A DNA stretch of 64,000 nt, from the NCBI GenBank assembly GCA_020634215.1, contig JACKCD010000026.1, forward strand, positions 1 through 64,000. The letters are read 5' to 3'. Origin of the DNA: Ardenticatenaceae bacterium. GTDB taxonomy: Bacteria; Chloroflexota; Anaerolineae; Promineifilales; Promineifilaceae. Both the position numbers and the translations under genes were made by a program. Below the pieces are notes generated by a model. It was given only the letters and a program-made list of their open reading frames with translations. It did not search any database and was not told where the DNA came from. Below, piece after piece: positions 16,626-25,004 of this stretch. Position 1 is the stretch's first letter, and every line of letters begins with the position of its first letter.

Positions 16626-18632
16626 ATGGCAGGGAAAAAGCGTGTGATGCAGGCGGAGGATTTGTATGAGATACGGCCGGTTTCGGATTGTGCGATTTCG
16701 CCAGACGGAACGGCCGTTCTCTTCACCGTCCAGCGCGTAGACAAACCAAGTGAGAAAAAATACAGCAATTTGTGGCTTGCCCCCATCGGGCGCGGCGAAA
16801 CGCGGCAATACACCTATGGCAACCAAAACGACAGCAGCCCACAGTGGTCGCCTGATGGGCAGGAAATCGCCTTTTTGTCCAACCGGGGGGATACAGAAAA
16901 GCCAGCCGGACTTTATCTCATTCCCGCCAACGGCGGCGAGGCGCGACCGCTGACCAGCATCAAGGGCAAAATCGGCTCCTTTGCCTGGTCGCCTGATGGC
17001 AAACAAATTGTGTGCGCCGTGCAAAAAACGGATGCCGAGGTGCTGGAGCGGCAGGCCGACGAAGCTAAAAAGAAGCTGGGCGTGGTGGCTCGCCACATCA
17101 CCCGCGTCCACTACAAATTTGACGGGCTGGGCTTTTTGCCCCAAGAGCGGTGGCATCTGTGGGTGGTGGATGCCCGCACTGGCCGCGCCAAACAAATCAC
17201 CGATGGCTCCGTCCACGATGAACAGCAGCCCAACTGGTCGCCCGACGGCCAAGCCATTGTTTTTGTCTCCAACCGCGCCGACGACCCCGACTTTGCCCCT
17301 GACGGTGAAGATTTGTACATCATTCCGGCTGCGGGTGGCGAGATGCGGCGCGTGGCAACCCCGTTTGGGGCGAAGAGTGACCCGGTGTTTTCGCCAAACG
17401 GCCGTTATCTTGCCTACTACGGCCGCACCGGGCGCGGCGACTGGTGGAAACACGACCATTTATGGGTGGTTCCGGTTGACGGCAGCAGCGAAGCCCAATG
17501 CCTCACCGACGGCGAAGACATCATCGTTGGCAACGCCTCCATGAACGACACCGGCGGCTGCGTCACCATGTCGCCCATCTGGTCAGCCGACGGCGAGCGC
17601 CTTTTCTTCCAGCAGTCGCACCACGGCTCAACGACGCTGCATGTGATTGACCGCGATGGCCGCAACCGCCAAACACTCATTGGTGACGAGGCGGTTGTGG
17701 GAGCCTATAGCCTAGATGCCCAAAACGGCAAGGTGGCCTATTGGCAAGCGACCATGAACACGCTTGGCGAAATTTACGTCACCGACCTGGCTCGCCCCCG
17801 CTCGCGCCAGCTTTCGCGCATCAACACCCCGCTGCTCAACAAAATGAACCTCGGCGAGACGGAAGAGGTGTGGTTTAAAGGAGCTGATGACAACGATTTG
17901 CAGGGCTGGATCCTCAAACCGCCCAACTTTGACCCCAGCCAAACCTATCCCTCCATCATGGAAATTCACGGCGGGCCGTTAGGGCAATATGCCAACGCCC
18001 TCATGCACGAATTCCACTTTTTGGCCGCGCAAGGGTACGTGGTCTACTTCTCCAACCCACGCGGTGGGCGCGGCTATGGTGAAGCTCACGCCCGCGCTAT
18101 CTGGAACGGCCACGGCACCGCCGATTATGCCGACGTGATGGCCTGGGCTGACCATGTGGCGCAGCTGCCTTACATTGACCGCAACCGGCGCGGGGTGACG
18201 GGCGGCAGCTACGGCGGCTTTATGGTCAACTGGATTATCGGCCACACTGACCAGTTCCGCGCTGCCGTTACCCAGCGCAGCATCAGCAATCGCCTTAGCA
18301 GCTATGGCAGCAGCGACATTAACTGGCGGCGGGAAATTGCCTTTAACGATGAGCCGCCCTGGGAAAATTTGGACAATTACTGGGGGCAGTCGCCGCTGAA
18401 GCACATTGGCAATGCCAAAACGCCGACGCTGGTCATTCATAGTGAGCAGGATTTGCGCTGCCCCATTGAGCAAGGGGAGCAAATTTATGTGGCGTTGAAG
18501 CGGCTGGGTGTAGACACCGAAATGGTGCGCTTTCCCGATTCCCCCCACGGCCTTTCCCGCGTCGGCCGCACCGACCGCCGCATTGTGCGCCTAAACCACA
18601 TTTTGCGCTGGTTTGATAAATATTTGAAGTAG
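16626..18632 (+). CDS. S9 family serine peptidase (acylaminoacyl-peptidase/DPP type)
   Basis: An N-terminal beta-propeller built of WD/PD40-like repeats (SPDGTAVLFTV, SPDGQEIAFLS, SPDGKQIVCAV, SPNGRYLAYYG) covers about residues 1–400. A C-terminal alpha/beta hydrolase follows, with nucleophile motif GGSYGGFMVNW near residue 525, acid in HSEQDLRCPIEQG and His in SPHGLSR. It cleaves oligopeptides in the cytoplasm; no signal peptide is visible. The start ATG 16626 follows AAGGAG. The length (668 aa) is normal. Confidence 0.9.
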   Translation: MAGKKRVMQAEDLYEIRPVSDCAISPDGTAVLFTVQRVDKPSEKKYSNLWLAPIGRGETRQYTYGNQNDSSPQWSPDGQEIAFLSNRGDTEKPAGLYLIPANGGEARPLTSIKGKIGSFAWSPDGKQIVCAVQKTDAEVLERQADEAKKKLGVVARHITRVHYKFDGLGFLPQERWHLWVVDARTGRAKQITDGSVHDEQQPNWSPDGQAIVFVSNRADDPDFAPDGEDLYIIPAAGGEMRRVATPFGAKSDPVFSPNGRYLAYYGRTGRGDWWKHDHLWVVPVDGSSEAQCLTDGEDIIVGNASMNDTGGCVTMSPIWSADGERLFFQQSHHGSTTLHVIDRDGRNRQTLIGDEAVVGAYSLDAQNGKVAYWQATMNTLGEIYVTDLARPRSRQLSRINTPLLNKMNLGETEEVWFKGADDNDLQGWILKPPNFDPSQTYPSIMEIHGGPLGQYANALMHEFHFLAAQGYVVYFSNPRGGRGYGEAHARAIWNGHGTADYADVMAWADHVAQLPYIDRNRRGVTGGSYGGFMVNWIIGHTDQFRAAVTQRSISNRLSSYGSSDINWRREIAFNDEPPWENLDNYWGQSPLKHIGNAKTPTLVIHSEQDLRCPIEQGEQIYVALKRLGVDTEMVRFPDSPHGLSRVGRTDRRIVRLNHILRWFDKYLK

Positions 18633-18644
18633 GTGGTTTAGTTT

Positions 18645-18832
18645 CCAGGCAGCTATTTGTGCGTTAACAAATTAATGGGTAAATGTCATTCCGAGCGGAG
18701 TCTTCGGAGCGAGGAATCTTTCACCGTACACAAGCAGAAAGATTCCTCGGAGGACCTCGGAATGACATGGGAGGCTTTTTGCTTTTCCACCCGGTTATTT
18801 TGTAAACAACCAATAAGCTGCCTGGAAGCTAC
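18645..18832. repeat. Composite long inverted repeat between the S9 peptidase and carA
   Basis: TTCCAGGCAGCT near 18645 matches AAGCTGCCTGGAA near 18820 in reverse. Inside it, TCATTCCGAGCGGAGTCTTC plus GAGGAATCTTTC pairs with GAAAGATTCCTC and CGGAATGA. The nested pairs make a long stem. It is probably a miniature inverted-repeat element. No gene lies in 18633–18939. Confidence 0.7.
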
Positions 18833-18939
18833 ATTTGCCAACCTGCCCAAACAGCCCTTGTTAAATTCAGACAACTTATCCCCGCTTTTCTTGCTACGCC
18901 TGTGCTAGAATTCCACTATTTGCAATTTGGAGAAACGTA

Positions 18940-20076
18940 ATGGCTCACCTCCACCCTGCTTTGTTGGCACTTGAAGATGGTACATGCTGGCCCGGCTTTG
19001 GCTTTGGAGCGATTGGCACCAGCAGTGGCGAGATCGTCTTCAACACTAGCCTCACTGGCTACCAAGAAATCCTTACCGACCCCTCTTACCACGGCCAAAT
19101 CATTACCATGACCATGCCCCACATCGGCAACTATGGCACCACGCCGGAAGATGATGAAAGTGACCGAGTGTGGGCGGCCGGTTTTGTTGTCCGCAGCCTT
19201 AGCCCCGTTGTCAGCAATTGGCGGGCGCGGCAAAGTTTGCCCGATTATCTGGCCGAGCGGGGCGTGGTGGGCATCACTGACGTAAACACCCGCGCCCTGG
19301 TGCGCCACATCCGCACGCACGGAGCCATGCGTGCCGTTCTCTCCTCGAAAATAACCGATGGCGATAAATTAGTGGCACTGGCGCGTGCTGCCCGCGACAT
19401 GAACGGGCTTGATTTGGCGCAGGAGGTGAGTTGTGCTGAACCGTATACGTGGACGGAGGGATTTGACTGGTGGCGGCCGGATGGGGCAGGGGGGCAGGGG
19501 AGCGGGGGAGCAGTGGAGCGGCGGTATCGGGTGGTGGCCTTTGATTTTGGGATTAAGCGCAATATTTTGCGGCTGCTGGCGGTGCGGGGGTGTGAGGTGC
19601 GGGTGGTGCCAGCGACGACATCCGCCAGCGAGGTGCTGGCACTGGATCCTGACGGCATTTTTCTTTCCAATGGGCCGGGCGACCCAGCGGCAGTGACCTA
19701 TGCCATTGCTGCCGTGCGGGAACTGCTGGGGCAGAAGCCGCTGTTTGGCATTTGTCTGGGGCATCAGATTTTGGGGCTGGCCTTGGGGGCAGAAACCTAC
19801 AAGCTGAAGTTTGGGCATCGCGGTGGCAACCAGCCGGTGCAGGTGGCCGAAAGCGGTGCGGTGCAGATTTCCAGCCATAATCATGGTTTTGCTGTGAATG
19901 CGGCGACCTTGCCGGAAGGGGTGGTTAATTCTCACATCAATTTGAACGATAACTGCTGTGAAGGGCTGGACGCGCCCGCTTATCGCGCCTTTTCGGTACA
20001 ATATCACCCGGAAAGCTCGCCGGGGCCGCACGACTCGGACGCGCTGTTTGACAAATTTATTGCAATGATGCAGTGA
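18940..20076 (+). CDS. carA: Carbamoyl-phosphate synthase small subunit
   Basis: CarA releases ammonia from glutamine for CarB, feeding pyrimidine and arginine synthesis. The N-terminal domain has FGFGAIGTSSGEIVFNTSLT, and the class I glutamine amidotransferase domain has the nucleophile elbow LFGICLGHQILGLALG (Cys near residue 268) and VQYHPESSPGPHD with the catalytic His and Glu. Length (378 aa) is normal. GGAGAAACGTA precedes the start. carB follows after the small rhodanese gene. Confidence 0.95.
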   Translation: MAHLHPALLALEDGTCWPGFGFGAIGTSSGEIVFNTSLTGYQEILTDPSYHGQIITMTMPHIGNYGTTPEDDESDRVWAAGFVVRSLSPVVSNWRARQSLPDYLAERGVVGITDVNTRALVRHIRTHGAMRAVLSSKITDGDKLVALARAARDMNGLDLAQEVSCAEPYTWTEGFDWWRPDGAGGQGSGGAVERRYRVVAFDFGIKRNILRLLAVRGCEVRVVPATTSASEVLALDPDGIFLSNGPGDPAAVTYAIAAVRELLGQKPLFGICLGHQILGLALGAETYKLKFGHRGGNQPVQVAESGAVQISSHNHGFAVNAATLPEGVVNSHINLNDNCCEGLDAPAYRAFSVQYHPESSPGPHDSDALFDKFIAMMQ

Positions 20077-20095
20077 CAACAAGGAGACATACATA

Positions 20096-20449
20096 ATGGG
20101 ACTGTTTGATTGGCTATTTGGCCCCAAGGTGGCACAAATTTCGGTGCAAGAGGCTCACGACCTGCTGAAGGGGAAGAATCCACCGCTGATTGTGGACGTG
20201 CGTCAGCCGGAGGAAACAAAGGCTGGAACCGTTGCCAAAGCGGTTTTGCTGCCGCTGCCGGATCTGGATAGTCGTATGCAAGAGCTGCCCCGCGAACGGC
20301 CGATTTTGCTTATTTGCCGTAGTGGGAACCGCAGCCAGACGGCCGCCAGGAAGCTGGCAAAAGCTGGCTATGAGGTGCAGAATGTGGCGGGGGGGATGAT
20401 GGCCTGGGAAAGTGCCCGGCTGCCCGTGCGCGTATCGAAAAAACGGTAA
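20096..20449 (+). CDS. Single-domain rhodanese-like protein
   Basis: A 117-residue protein with PLIVDVRQPEE and the active-site loop LLICRSGNRSQTAARKL, whose Cys can carry a persulfide. The C-terminal NVAGGMMAW is the usual end of the domain. It lies between carA and carB with its own ribosome binding site (AAGGAGA), so it is probably cotranscribed. A role in carbamoyl-phosphate synthesis is not known. It may be a chance insertion into the operon. Confidence 0.88.
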   Translation: MGLFDWLFGPKVAQISVQEAHDLLKGKNPPLIVDVRQPEETKAGTVAKAVLLPLPDLDSRMQELPRERPILLICRSGNRSQTAARKLAKAGYEVQNVAGGMMAWESARLPVRVSKKR

Positions 20450-20462
20450 ACGGCCGTTGGTA

Positions 20463-20496
20463 AGAAGTTCAACTTCTTCTGAGAAGTTGAACTTCT
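20463..20496. repeat. AGAAGTTCAACTTCT hairpin before carB
   Basis: AGAAGTTCAACTTCT at 20463–20477 pairs with AGAAGTTGAACTTCT at 20482–20496, and each arm is itself palindromic. It lies in the carB leader 27 bases before the start. It could be a regulatory stem or another short palindromic repeat. Confidence 0.7.
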
Positions 20497-20523
20497 CAAA
20501 CCAAACTTGTGTAGCATGAAAAC

Positions 20524-23500
20524 ATGGGCAAAAGAACGGACATCAAAACGATTTTGATTATTGGCTCGGGGCCGATTGTGATTGGGCAGGCGTGTGAGTT
20601 TGATTATTCGGGGGTGCAGGCGTGCAAGGTGCTGCGGCGGGAGGGGTATCGGGTGGTGCTGGTGAACTCGAACCCGGCAACGATTATGACTGACCCGGAG
20701 GTGGCTGATGCGACTTATGTGGAGCCATTAACGGCCGTTATTCTCGACAAAATCCTCACCATTGAAAAACCCGATGCCGTGCTGCCCACCGTTGGCGGCC
20801 AAACCGGGCTAAATCTGGCCGTCGAATTGGCCGAATCCGGCATTTTAGCCAAACACGGCGTGGAACTCATTGGAGCCGACCTACGCGCCATCCGCCTGGC
20901 TGAAGACCGCTCCCGCTTCAAGCAGGCCATGATTAAAGCGGGCGTGCCAGTTCCCGTCAGCCATTTTGTTTACTCGTTGGAAGAAGCGTGGCAAGCGGTA
21001 GAAGAGATTGGCTACCCCACGTTGGTGCGGGCATCCTTCACGATGGGGGGTGCGGGCGGCGGCGTGGCCCAGGGGCCAGACGACTTTGCCGAGGTCGTGG
21101 CGCACGGGCTGCGCCAAAGCCCAGTCGGGGAAATTTTGATTGAGCGGTCGCTGATGGGGTGGAAGGAGTATGAGCTAGAGGTGATGCGCGACAAAGCCGA
21201 CAACTTTGTCGTCGTTTGCTCCATCGAAAACGTAGACCCCATGGGCGTCCACACCGGCGACTCCATTACCGTGGCTCCGGCGCAAACGTTGACCGACCGC
21301 GAATACCAGCATTTGCGCGACCTGGCCAAGAAGGTGATGCAGGCGGTGGGGGTGGAAACAGGGGGCAGCAATGTCCAGTTTGCCGTCAACCCGGCTACGG
21401 GCGAGGTGATTGTCATTGAAATGAACCCGCGTGTTTCCCGTTCTTCGGCGCTGGCAAGCAAGGCAACCGGCTTCCCCATCGCCAAAATTGCCGCGCTGCT
21501 GGCGGTGGGCTACACGCTGGATGAAATTCCCAACGACATTACCCGCGTCACCCCGGCCAGCTTTGAGCCAAGCATTGATTATTGCGTGGTGAAGATTCCG
21601 CGCTGGAATTTTGAGAAGTTCCCCGGCGTTGACCCGACGCTGGGGCCGCAGATGAAGAGCGTGGGGGAGGTGATGGCAATTGGGCGCACCTTCCCAGAGG
21701 CACTCAACAAGGCGATTCGCGGGCTGGACATTGGCGCACCGGGGTTTAGCCGCCTGTTGGGGGCGCGGCGCGAGGTAACGGAGGCGGTATTGCATCGGCC
21801 AACGGCGCAGCGGCTGTTCAAGATTGCCTCGTCGCTTAACGAGGGGGCTTCGGCTGACGACATTATCACCACGACGGCGTTTGACCCATGGTTTATTAGC
21901 CAATTGCAGGAGATTTTGTGGATGGAAGAAGAGATTATGAGACTAGGAGACTGGGAGACTGGGAGATTAGCGTTAGGTGCGGGACAATCTCTTAGTCTTT
22001 CAGTCTCTCAGTCTCATGCAGCCGATCTTTTGCGTCGTGCCAAGCGGATGGGCTTTTCCGATGCGGTGATTGGCGCGGCGATGGGGATGGGGGAAACGGC
22101 CGTTCGTCAACTCCGCAAATCCCTCGGCATCACCCCCGTCTATTACCGTGTGGACACCTGCGCCGCTGAATTTGAAGCCCATACCCCCTACCTCTACTCC
22201 ACCTACGAATCCCACTGCGAAGCCAACCCTAGCGACCGCAAAAAGGTGATGATTTTGGGCGGTGGCCCCAACCGCATTGGGCAGGGGATCGAGTTTGACT
22301 ACTGCTGCGTGCAGGCGTGTTGGGCGTTGCGCGAATTAGGGTACGAAACCATCATGGTCAATTGCAACCCCGAAACCGTCAGCACCGACTACGACACTGC
22401 CGACCGGCTTTATTTTGAGCCGCTGACGCTGGAAGATGTGCTCAACATCGTGGATTTGGAGCAGCCGGACGGGGTGATTGTGCAGTTTGGCGGGCAAACC
22501 CCCATCAACTTGACGGCCGGTTTAGCTGCCGCTGGCGTGCCAATTTGGGGAACCTCGCCCGACAGCATTGATTTGGCCGAAGACCGGGGGCGGTTTGGCG
22601 ACCTGCTGCAAACGCTGGGGATTGACCATCCGGCGTGGGGCGTAGCCTATTCCGCCGCCGAGGCGCTGGATGTGGTGGCGCGAATTGGCTACCCGGTGCT
22701 GGTGCGGCCATCGTTTGTGCTGGGCGGCCGGGCGATGGCAATAGCGTATGACGACGAATCGCTGCTGCGCTTTTTGGGCGAAGCGGCGCAGGTGTCGCCG
22801 GGAAACCCAGTGCTGATCGACCAATTTATCGAGGATGCATTTGAGGTGGATGTGGACGCGGTGGGGGATGGCGAGCAGGTGGTGATTGCCGGGGTGATGC
22901 AGCACATCGAGGAAGCCGGGGTTCATTCGGGCGACAGCGCCTGCGTGCTGCCACCGTACAAAATCAGCGCTTACCATTTGAGCATTATTGAAGATTACAG
23001 CGAGAAATTGGGCAGGGCGCTGGGGGTGCGGGGGCTGATGAATGTTCAATTTGCCATCAAGGATGAGGTGGTTTATGTGATTGAGGTGAACCCACGCGCC
23101 AGCCGGACGGTGCCGTTTGTGAGTAAGGCGACAGGGGTGCAGGTGGCGAAGCTGGCGGCGAAGGTGCAGGCGGGCTGCACGTTGGCCGAGCTTGGTTTTA
23201 CGCATACGCCGGCCGTCAATGGCTTTTTTGTCAAGGAGGCGGTGCTACCGTTTGACAAACTGCCAGGGGCGGATATGCGCCTTAGCCCCGAAATGCGGAG
23301 TACGGGGGAGGTAATGGGGCACGCAGCGCGGTTTGGTCATGCGTTTGCCAAGGCGCAGTTGGCGGCCAAAACGGAGCTGCCGACGAGTGGGACGGTGCTG
23401 CTGACGGTGAATGATTTTGACAAGTCAGCGGCGATGAAGCTGGGGCGGGATTTGGCGCGGATGGGGTTTAAGCTGGTGGCGACGCAGGGAACGGCCGTTT

Positions 23501-23784
23501 TCCTACAAAAGGGTGGGGTGGCGGTAACGGCCGTTGGCAAAGCATTAGAACCCGGCCCCACCACCGTTGACCTGATCCGCGACGGGGAGATTCAGCTAAT
23601 CATCAACACCCCGCTGGGACAGCAGGCGCGGGCCGACCAAGCGGCAATGTATGCGGCGGCGGTGCGCCACAATGTGCCGCTCATCACCACGCTGTCGGCG
23701 GCACAAGCGGCCGTTAACGGCATCCGGGCCTTGCGCGAGCAGGAGTTAGCGGTGAAGAGTTTGCAGGTGCATTATGGGGGGTAA
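20524..23784 (+). CDS. carB: Carbamoyl-phosphate synthase large subunit
   Basis: CarB makes carbamoyl phosphate from bicarbonate, ammonia and two ATP. Both ATP-grasp halves are present: IKTILIIGSGPIVIGQACEF at the N-terminus and KVMILGGGPNRIGQGIEFDY at about residue 575, each with its metal-binding VIEMNPRVSRSSALASKATG or VIEVNPRASRTVPFVSK motif. A C-terminal MGS-like regulatory domain follows from about residue 960. The length (1086 aa) is slightly above normal, partly because residues about 473–498 are encoded by a GAGACTGGGAGA-type inverted repeat inserted in frame. The insert lies in the oligomerisation region, which may tolerate it. Confidence 0.95.
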   Translation: MGKRTDIKTILIIGSGPIVIGQACEFDYSGVQACKVLRREGYRVVLVNSNPATIMTDPEVADATYVEPLTAVILDKILTIEKPDAVLPTVGGQTGLNLAVELAESGILAKHGVELIGADLRAIRLAEDRSRFKQAMIKAGVPVPVSHFVYSLEEAWQAVEEIGYPTLVRASFTMGGAGGGVAQGPDDFAEVVAHGLRQSPVGEILIERSLMGWKEYELEVMRDKADNFVVVCSIENVDPMGVHTGDSITVAPAQTLTDREYQHLRDLAKKVMQAVGVETGGSNVQFAVNPATGEVIVIEMNPRVSRSSALASKATGFPIAKIAALLAVGYTLDEIPNDITRVTPASFEPSIDYCVVKIPRWNFEKFPGVDPTLGPQMKSVGEVMAIGRTFPEALNKAIRGLDIGAPGFSRLLGARREVTEAVLHRPTAQRLFKIASSLNEGASADDIITTTAFDPWFISQLQEILWMEEEIMRLGDWETGRLALGAGQSLSLSVSQSHAADLLRRAKRMGFSDAVIGAAMGMGETAVRQLRKSLGITPVYYRVDTCAAEFEAHTPYLYSTYESHCEANPSDRKKVMILGGGPNRIGQGIEFDYCCVQACWALRELGYETIMVNCNPETVSTDYDTADRLYFEPLTLEDVLNIVDLEQPDGVIVQFGGQTPINLTAGLAAAGVPIWGTSPDSIDLAEDRGRFGDLLQTLGIDHPAWGVAYSAAEALDVVARIGYPVLVRPSFVLGGRAMAIAYDDESLLRFLGEAAQVSPGNPVLIDQFIEDAFEVDVDAVGDGEQVVIAGVMQHIEEAGVHSGDSACVLPPYKISAYHLSIIEDYSEKLGRALGVRGLMNVQFAIKDEVVYVIEVNPRASRTVPFVSKATGVQVAKLAAKVQAGCTLAELGFTHTPAVNGFFVKEAVLPFDKLPGADMRLSPEMRSTGEVMGHAARFGHAFAKAQLAAKTELPTSGTVLLTVNDFDKSAAMKLGRDLARMGFKLVATQGTAVFLQKGGVAVTAVGKALEPGPTTVDLIRDGEIQLIINTPLGQQARADQAAMYAAAVRHNVPLITTLSAAQAAVNGIRALREQELAVKSLQVHYGG
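21944..22015 (+). repeat. Type B repeat inserted in frame in carB
   Basis: Tandem GAGACTGGGAGA units are followed by TCTTTCAGTCTCTCAGTCTC, so the arms are complementary. Together they encode a low-complexity peptide (RLGDWETGRL, then SLSLSVSQSH) absent from ordinary CarB. Confidence 0.75.
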
Positions 23785-23817
23785 GTACCTGAGCAAAAGT
23801 TTTCCGGTATAGCCGTC

Positions 23818-23905
23818 GCCTGAGCATTCGACCGAGCTCACGCCGAGGTCTTGTCGAAGGCAAAGGCGGTGCCAGCCGGTACGCCTTCGACAGGCTCAGG
23901 CTTCG
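23818..23905. repeat. CCTGAGC...GCTCAGG intergenic repeat
   Basis: The 3' flank of carB has GCCTGAGCATTCGACCGAGC, then GTCTTGTCGAAGG and, inverted, CCTTCGACAGGCTCAGG. This is a dispersed intergenic repeat and not a gene. Confidence 0.6.
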
Positions 23906-23974
23906 CTTGTACCGAGATACTCGAAAACATATGCTTGGGTACTTAGGAGAAACGGCCGTTTGGGGCAAACAGAG

Positions 23975-24229
23975 CTAATCTGCAAATGTAGCCACTGGAA
24001 CTGGGCGCGATTCGGCAAAGGATTGCCGATGGAGTTTGATACGCTCAATTTCATGCAGCGTTTCTGCCGTCAGATAGCTTTCACCACAATGTGGGCAGCT
24101 AATTACAGGAACATTTTCAATCACAAGCAAATTTACTCCCTTGCCATAGCTACGGGATATATGACGTATCTTTGCACCTTCTTTGCCACAAACATCACAA
24201 ACGAGAGATAAGCTTTTTGTTTGATCCAT
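23975..24229 (-). CDS. YgiT-type zinc-finger protein (putative antitoxin)
   Basis: An 84-residue protein with VCDVCGKEG and ISCPHCGESYLTAET, two CxxC pairs forming a zinc finger of the YgiT/MqsA N-terminal type. It follows the DUF4258 gene with only 2 bases between them, an arrangement typical of two-gene toxin–antitoxin pairs of this family. It lacks the HTH domain of MqsA. I infer an antitoxin role from the pairing. Confidence 0.75.
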   Translation of the reverse strand: MDQTKSLSLVCDVCGKEGAKIRHISRSYGKGVNLLVIENVPVISCPHCGESYLTAETLHEIERIKLHRQSFAESRPVPVATFAD

Positions 24230-24231
24230 TA

Positions 24232-24531
24232 TTAATTTTCGAGATAGACGGTTATGATAACTAATTTATCAGTAACGCTTAACTTCCCGACGACGATTGT
24301 CAATCGGCTGTCAATAGCTGAACCAGAAACCAGATATTTCCATTCTCCGGTATGATGATCTTCTTGCCGTTCGATAATTTCTCCAGTAAGAATGGCCCTT
24401 TCAATATCAAAAATTGTGAGGCCATCATCATTCATTTCTTCTTCAGCATGGAGGGTCATCACATATTGACGGGTACGGATTTGCTCTTGCATTTTGCGTA
24501 GGACACGATGATACACAGTGAATTCCCTCAA
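24232..24531 (-). CDS. DUF4258 domain protein (putative toxin)
   Basis: The sequence IRTRQYVMTLHAEEEMNDDG followed by IERAILTGEIIERQ and GKLSVTDKLVIITVYLEN matches the DUF4258 fold, a RelE-superfamily-like domain commonly encoded just before a YgiT-type antitoxin. Length is 99 aa; a Met at residue 14 could be the true start. The pair lies behind carB beside a copied fragment of the carB tail, so it may have arrived with that rearrangement. Confidence 0.72.
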   Translation of the reverse strand: MREFTVYHRVLRKMQEQIRTRQYVMTLHAEEEMNDDGLTIFDIERAILTGEIIERQEDHHTGEWKYLVSGSAIDSRLTIVVGKLSVTDKLVIITVYLEN

Positions 24532-24619
24532 TTATCTTCTTTGCTTAATATGTGCATTATAGCAACAGTGTCAACCCACAGGAAGGTGGTTTCTTGCGAA
24601 GCGGTAACGGCCGTTGTCG

Positions 24620-24670
24620 CTTTCGCACAATGTCCCTCTCATCACTACGCTGTCGGCACAAACGGCCGTT
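24620..24670 (+). pseudogene. Copied fragment of the carB 3' end
   Basis: From 24627 the sequence CACAATGTCCCTCTCATCAC continues to a CGGCCGTT and matches carB 23669–23717 at about 44 of 48 positions with one 3-base gap. It is out of frame and not translated. It lies beyond the DUF4258/YgiT pair, so that pair is bracketed by the true carB tail and this remnant. Confidence 0.7.
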
Positions 24671-24677
24671 TTATCTA

Positions 24678-24959
24678 TCAGGATACAATTAGGTCGGGTG
24701 CTTCCTGGCTTAACTTTTCCATAAGCCAACGCTGCACAAGCATTTGATAAGGCACACCTTGCCGTTCTGCAACTTGCTGGATTGCTTTCAAGTAGTCCGT
24801 TCGCAGGCGCACGTCAACTGGCTTGGTGGGAAACAAAGTTCGCTTAAGCGGCAGGGTTAGCGTAACCGCTTCCATTTCATCCATAGATGGAGCCGTGTCA
24901 TTTTCATCAAACCACACTTGTGCTTCATCATCAAGAAACCCAGGCATTTTTTTGTCCAT
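24678..24959 (-). CDS. CopG/BrnA-like antitoxin protein
   Basis: A 93-residue protein with an acidic N-terminus (DEAQVWFDEND) and a C-terminal segment VDVRLRTDYLKAIQQVAERQ with PYQMLVQRWLMEKL. This resembles the ribbon-helix-helix-like C-terminus of BrnA/CopG antitoxins. No toxin gene is adjacent on this strand: downstream is the carB remnant, and upstream is the AtuA-like gene end. It is probably an orphan. Confidence 0.62.
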   Translation of the reverse strand: MDKKMPGFLDDEAQVWFDENDTAPSMDEMEAVTLTLPLKRTLFPTKPVDVRLRTDYLKAIQQVAERQGVPYQMLVQRWLMEKLSQEAPDLIVS

Positions 24960-25004
24960 CTTATTTTCTACGGCTTCTGATAGGCAAGAACCTCAATTAG
25001 TACC

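Noticed and set aside
21944..22015. Intein or frameshift in carB
   Set aside because: The insert is short, in frame, and lacks intein splicing residues; it is a repeat.
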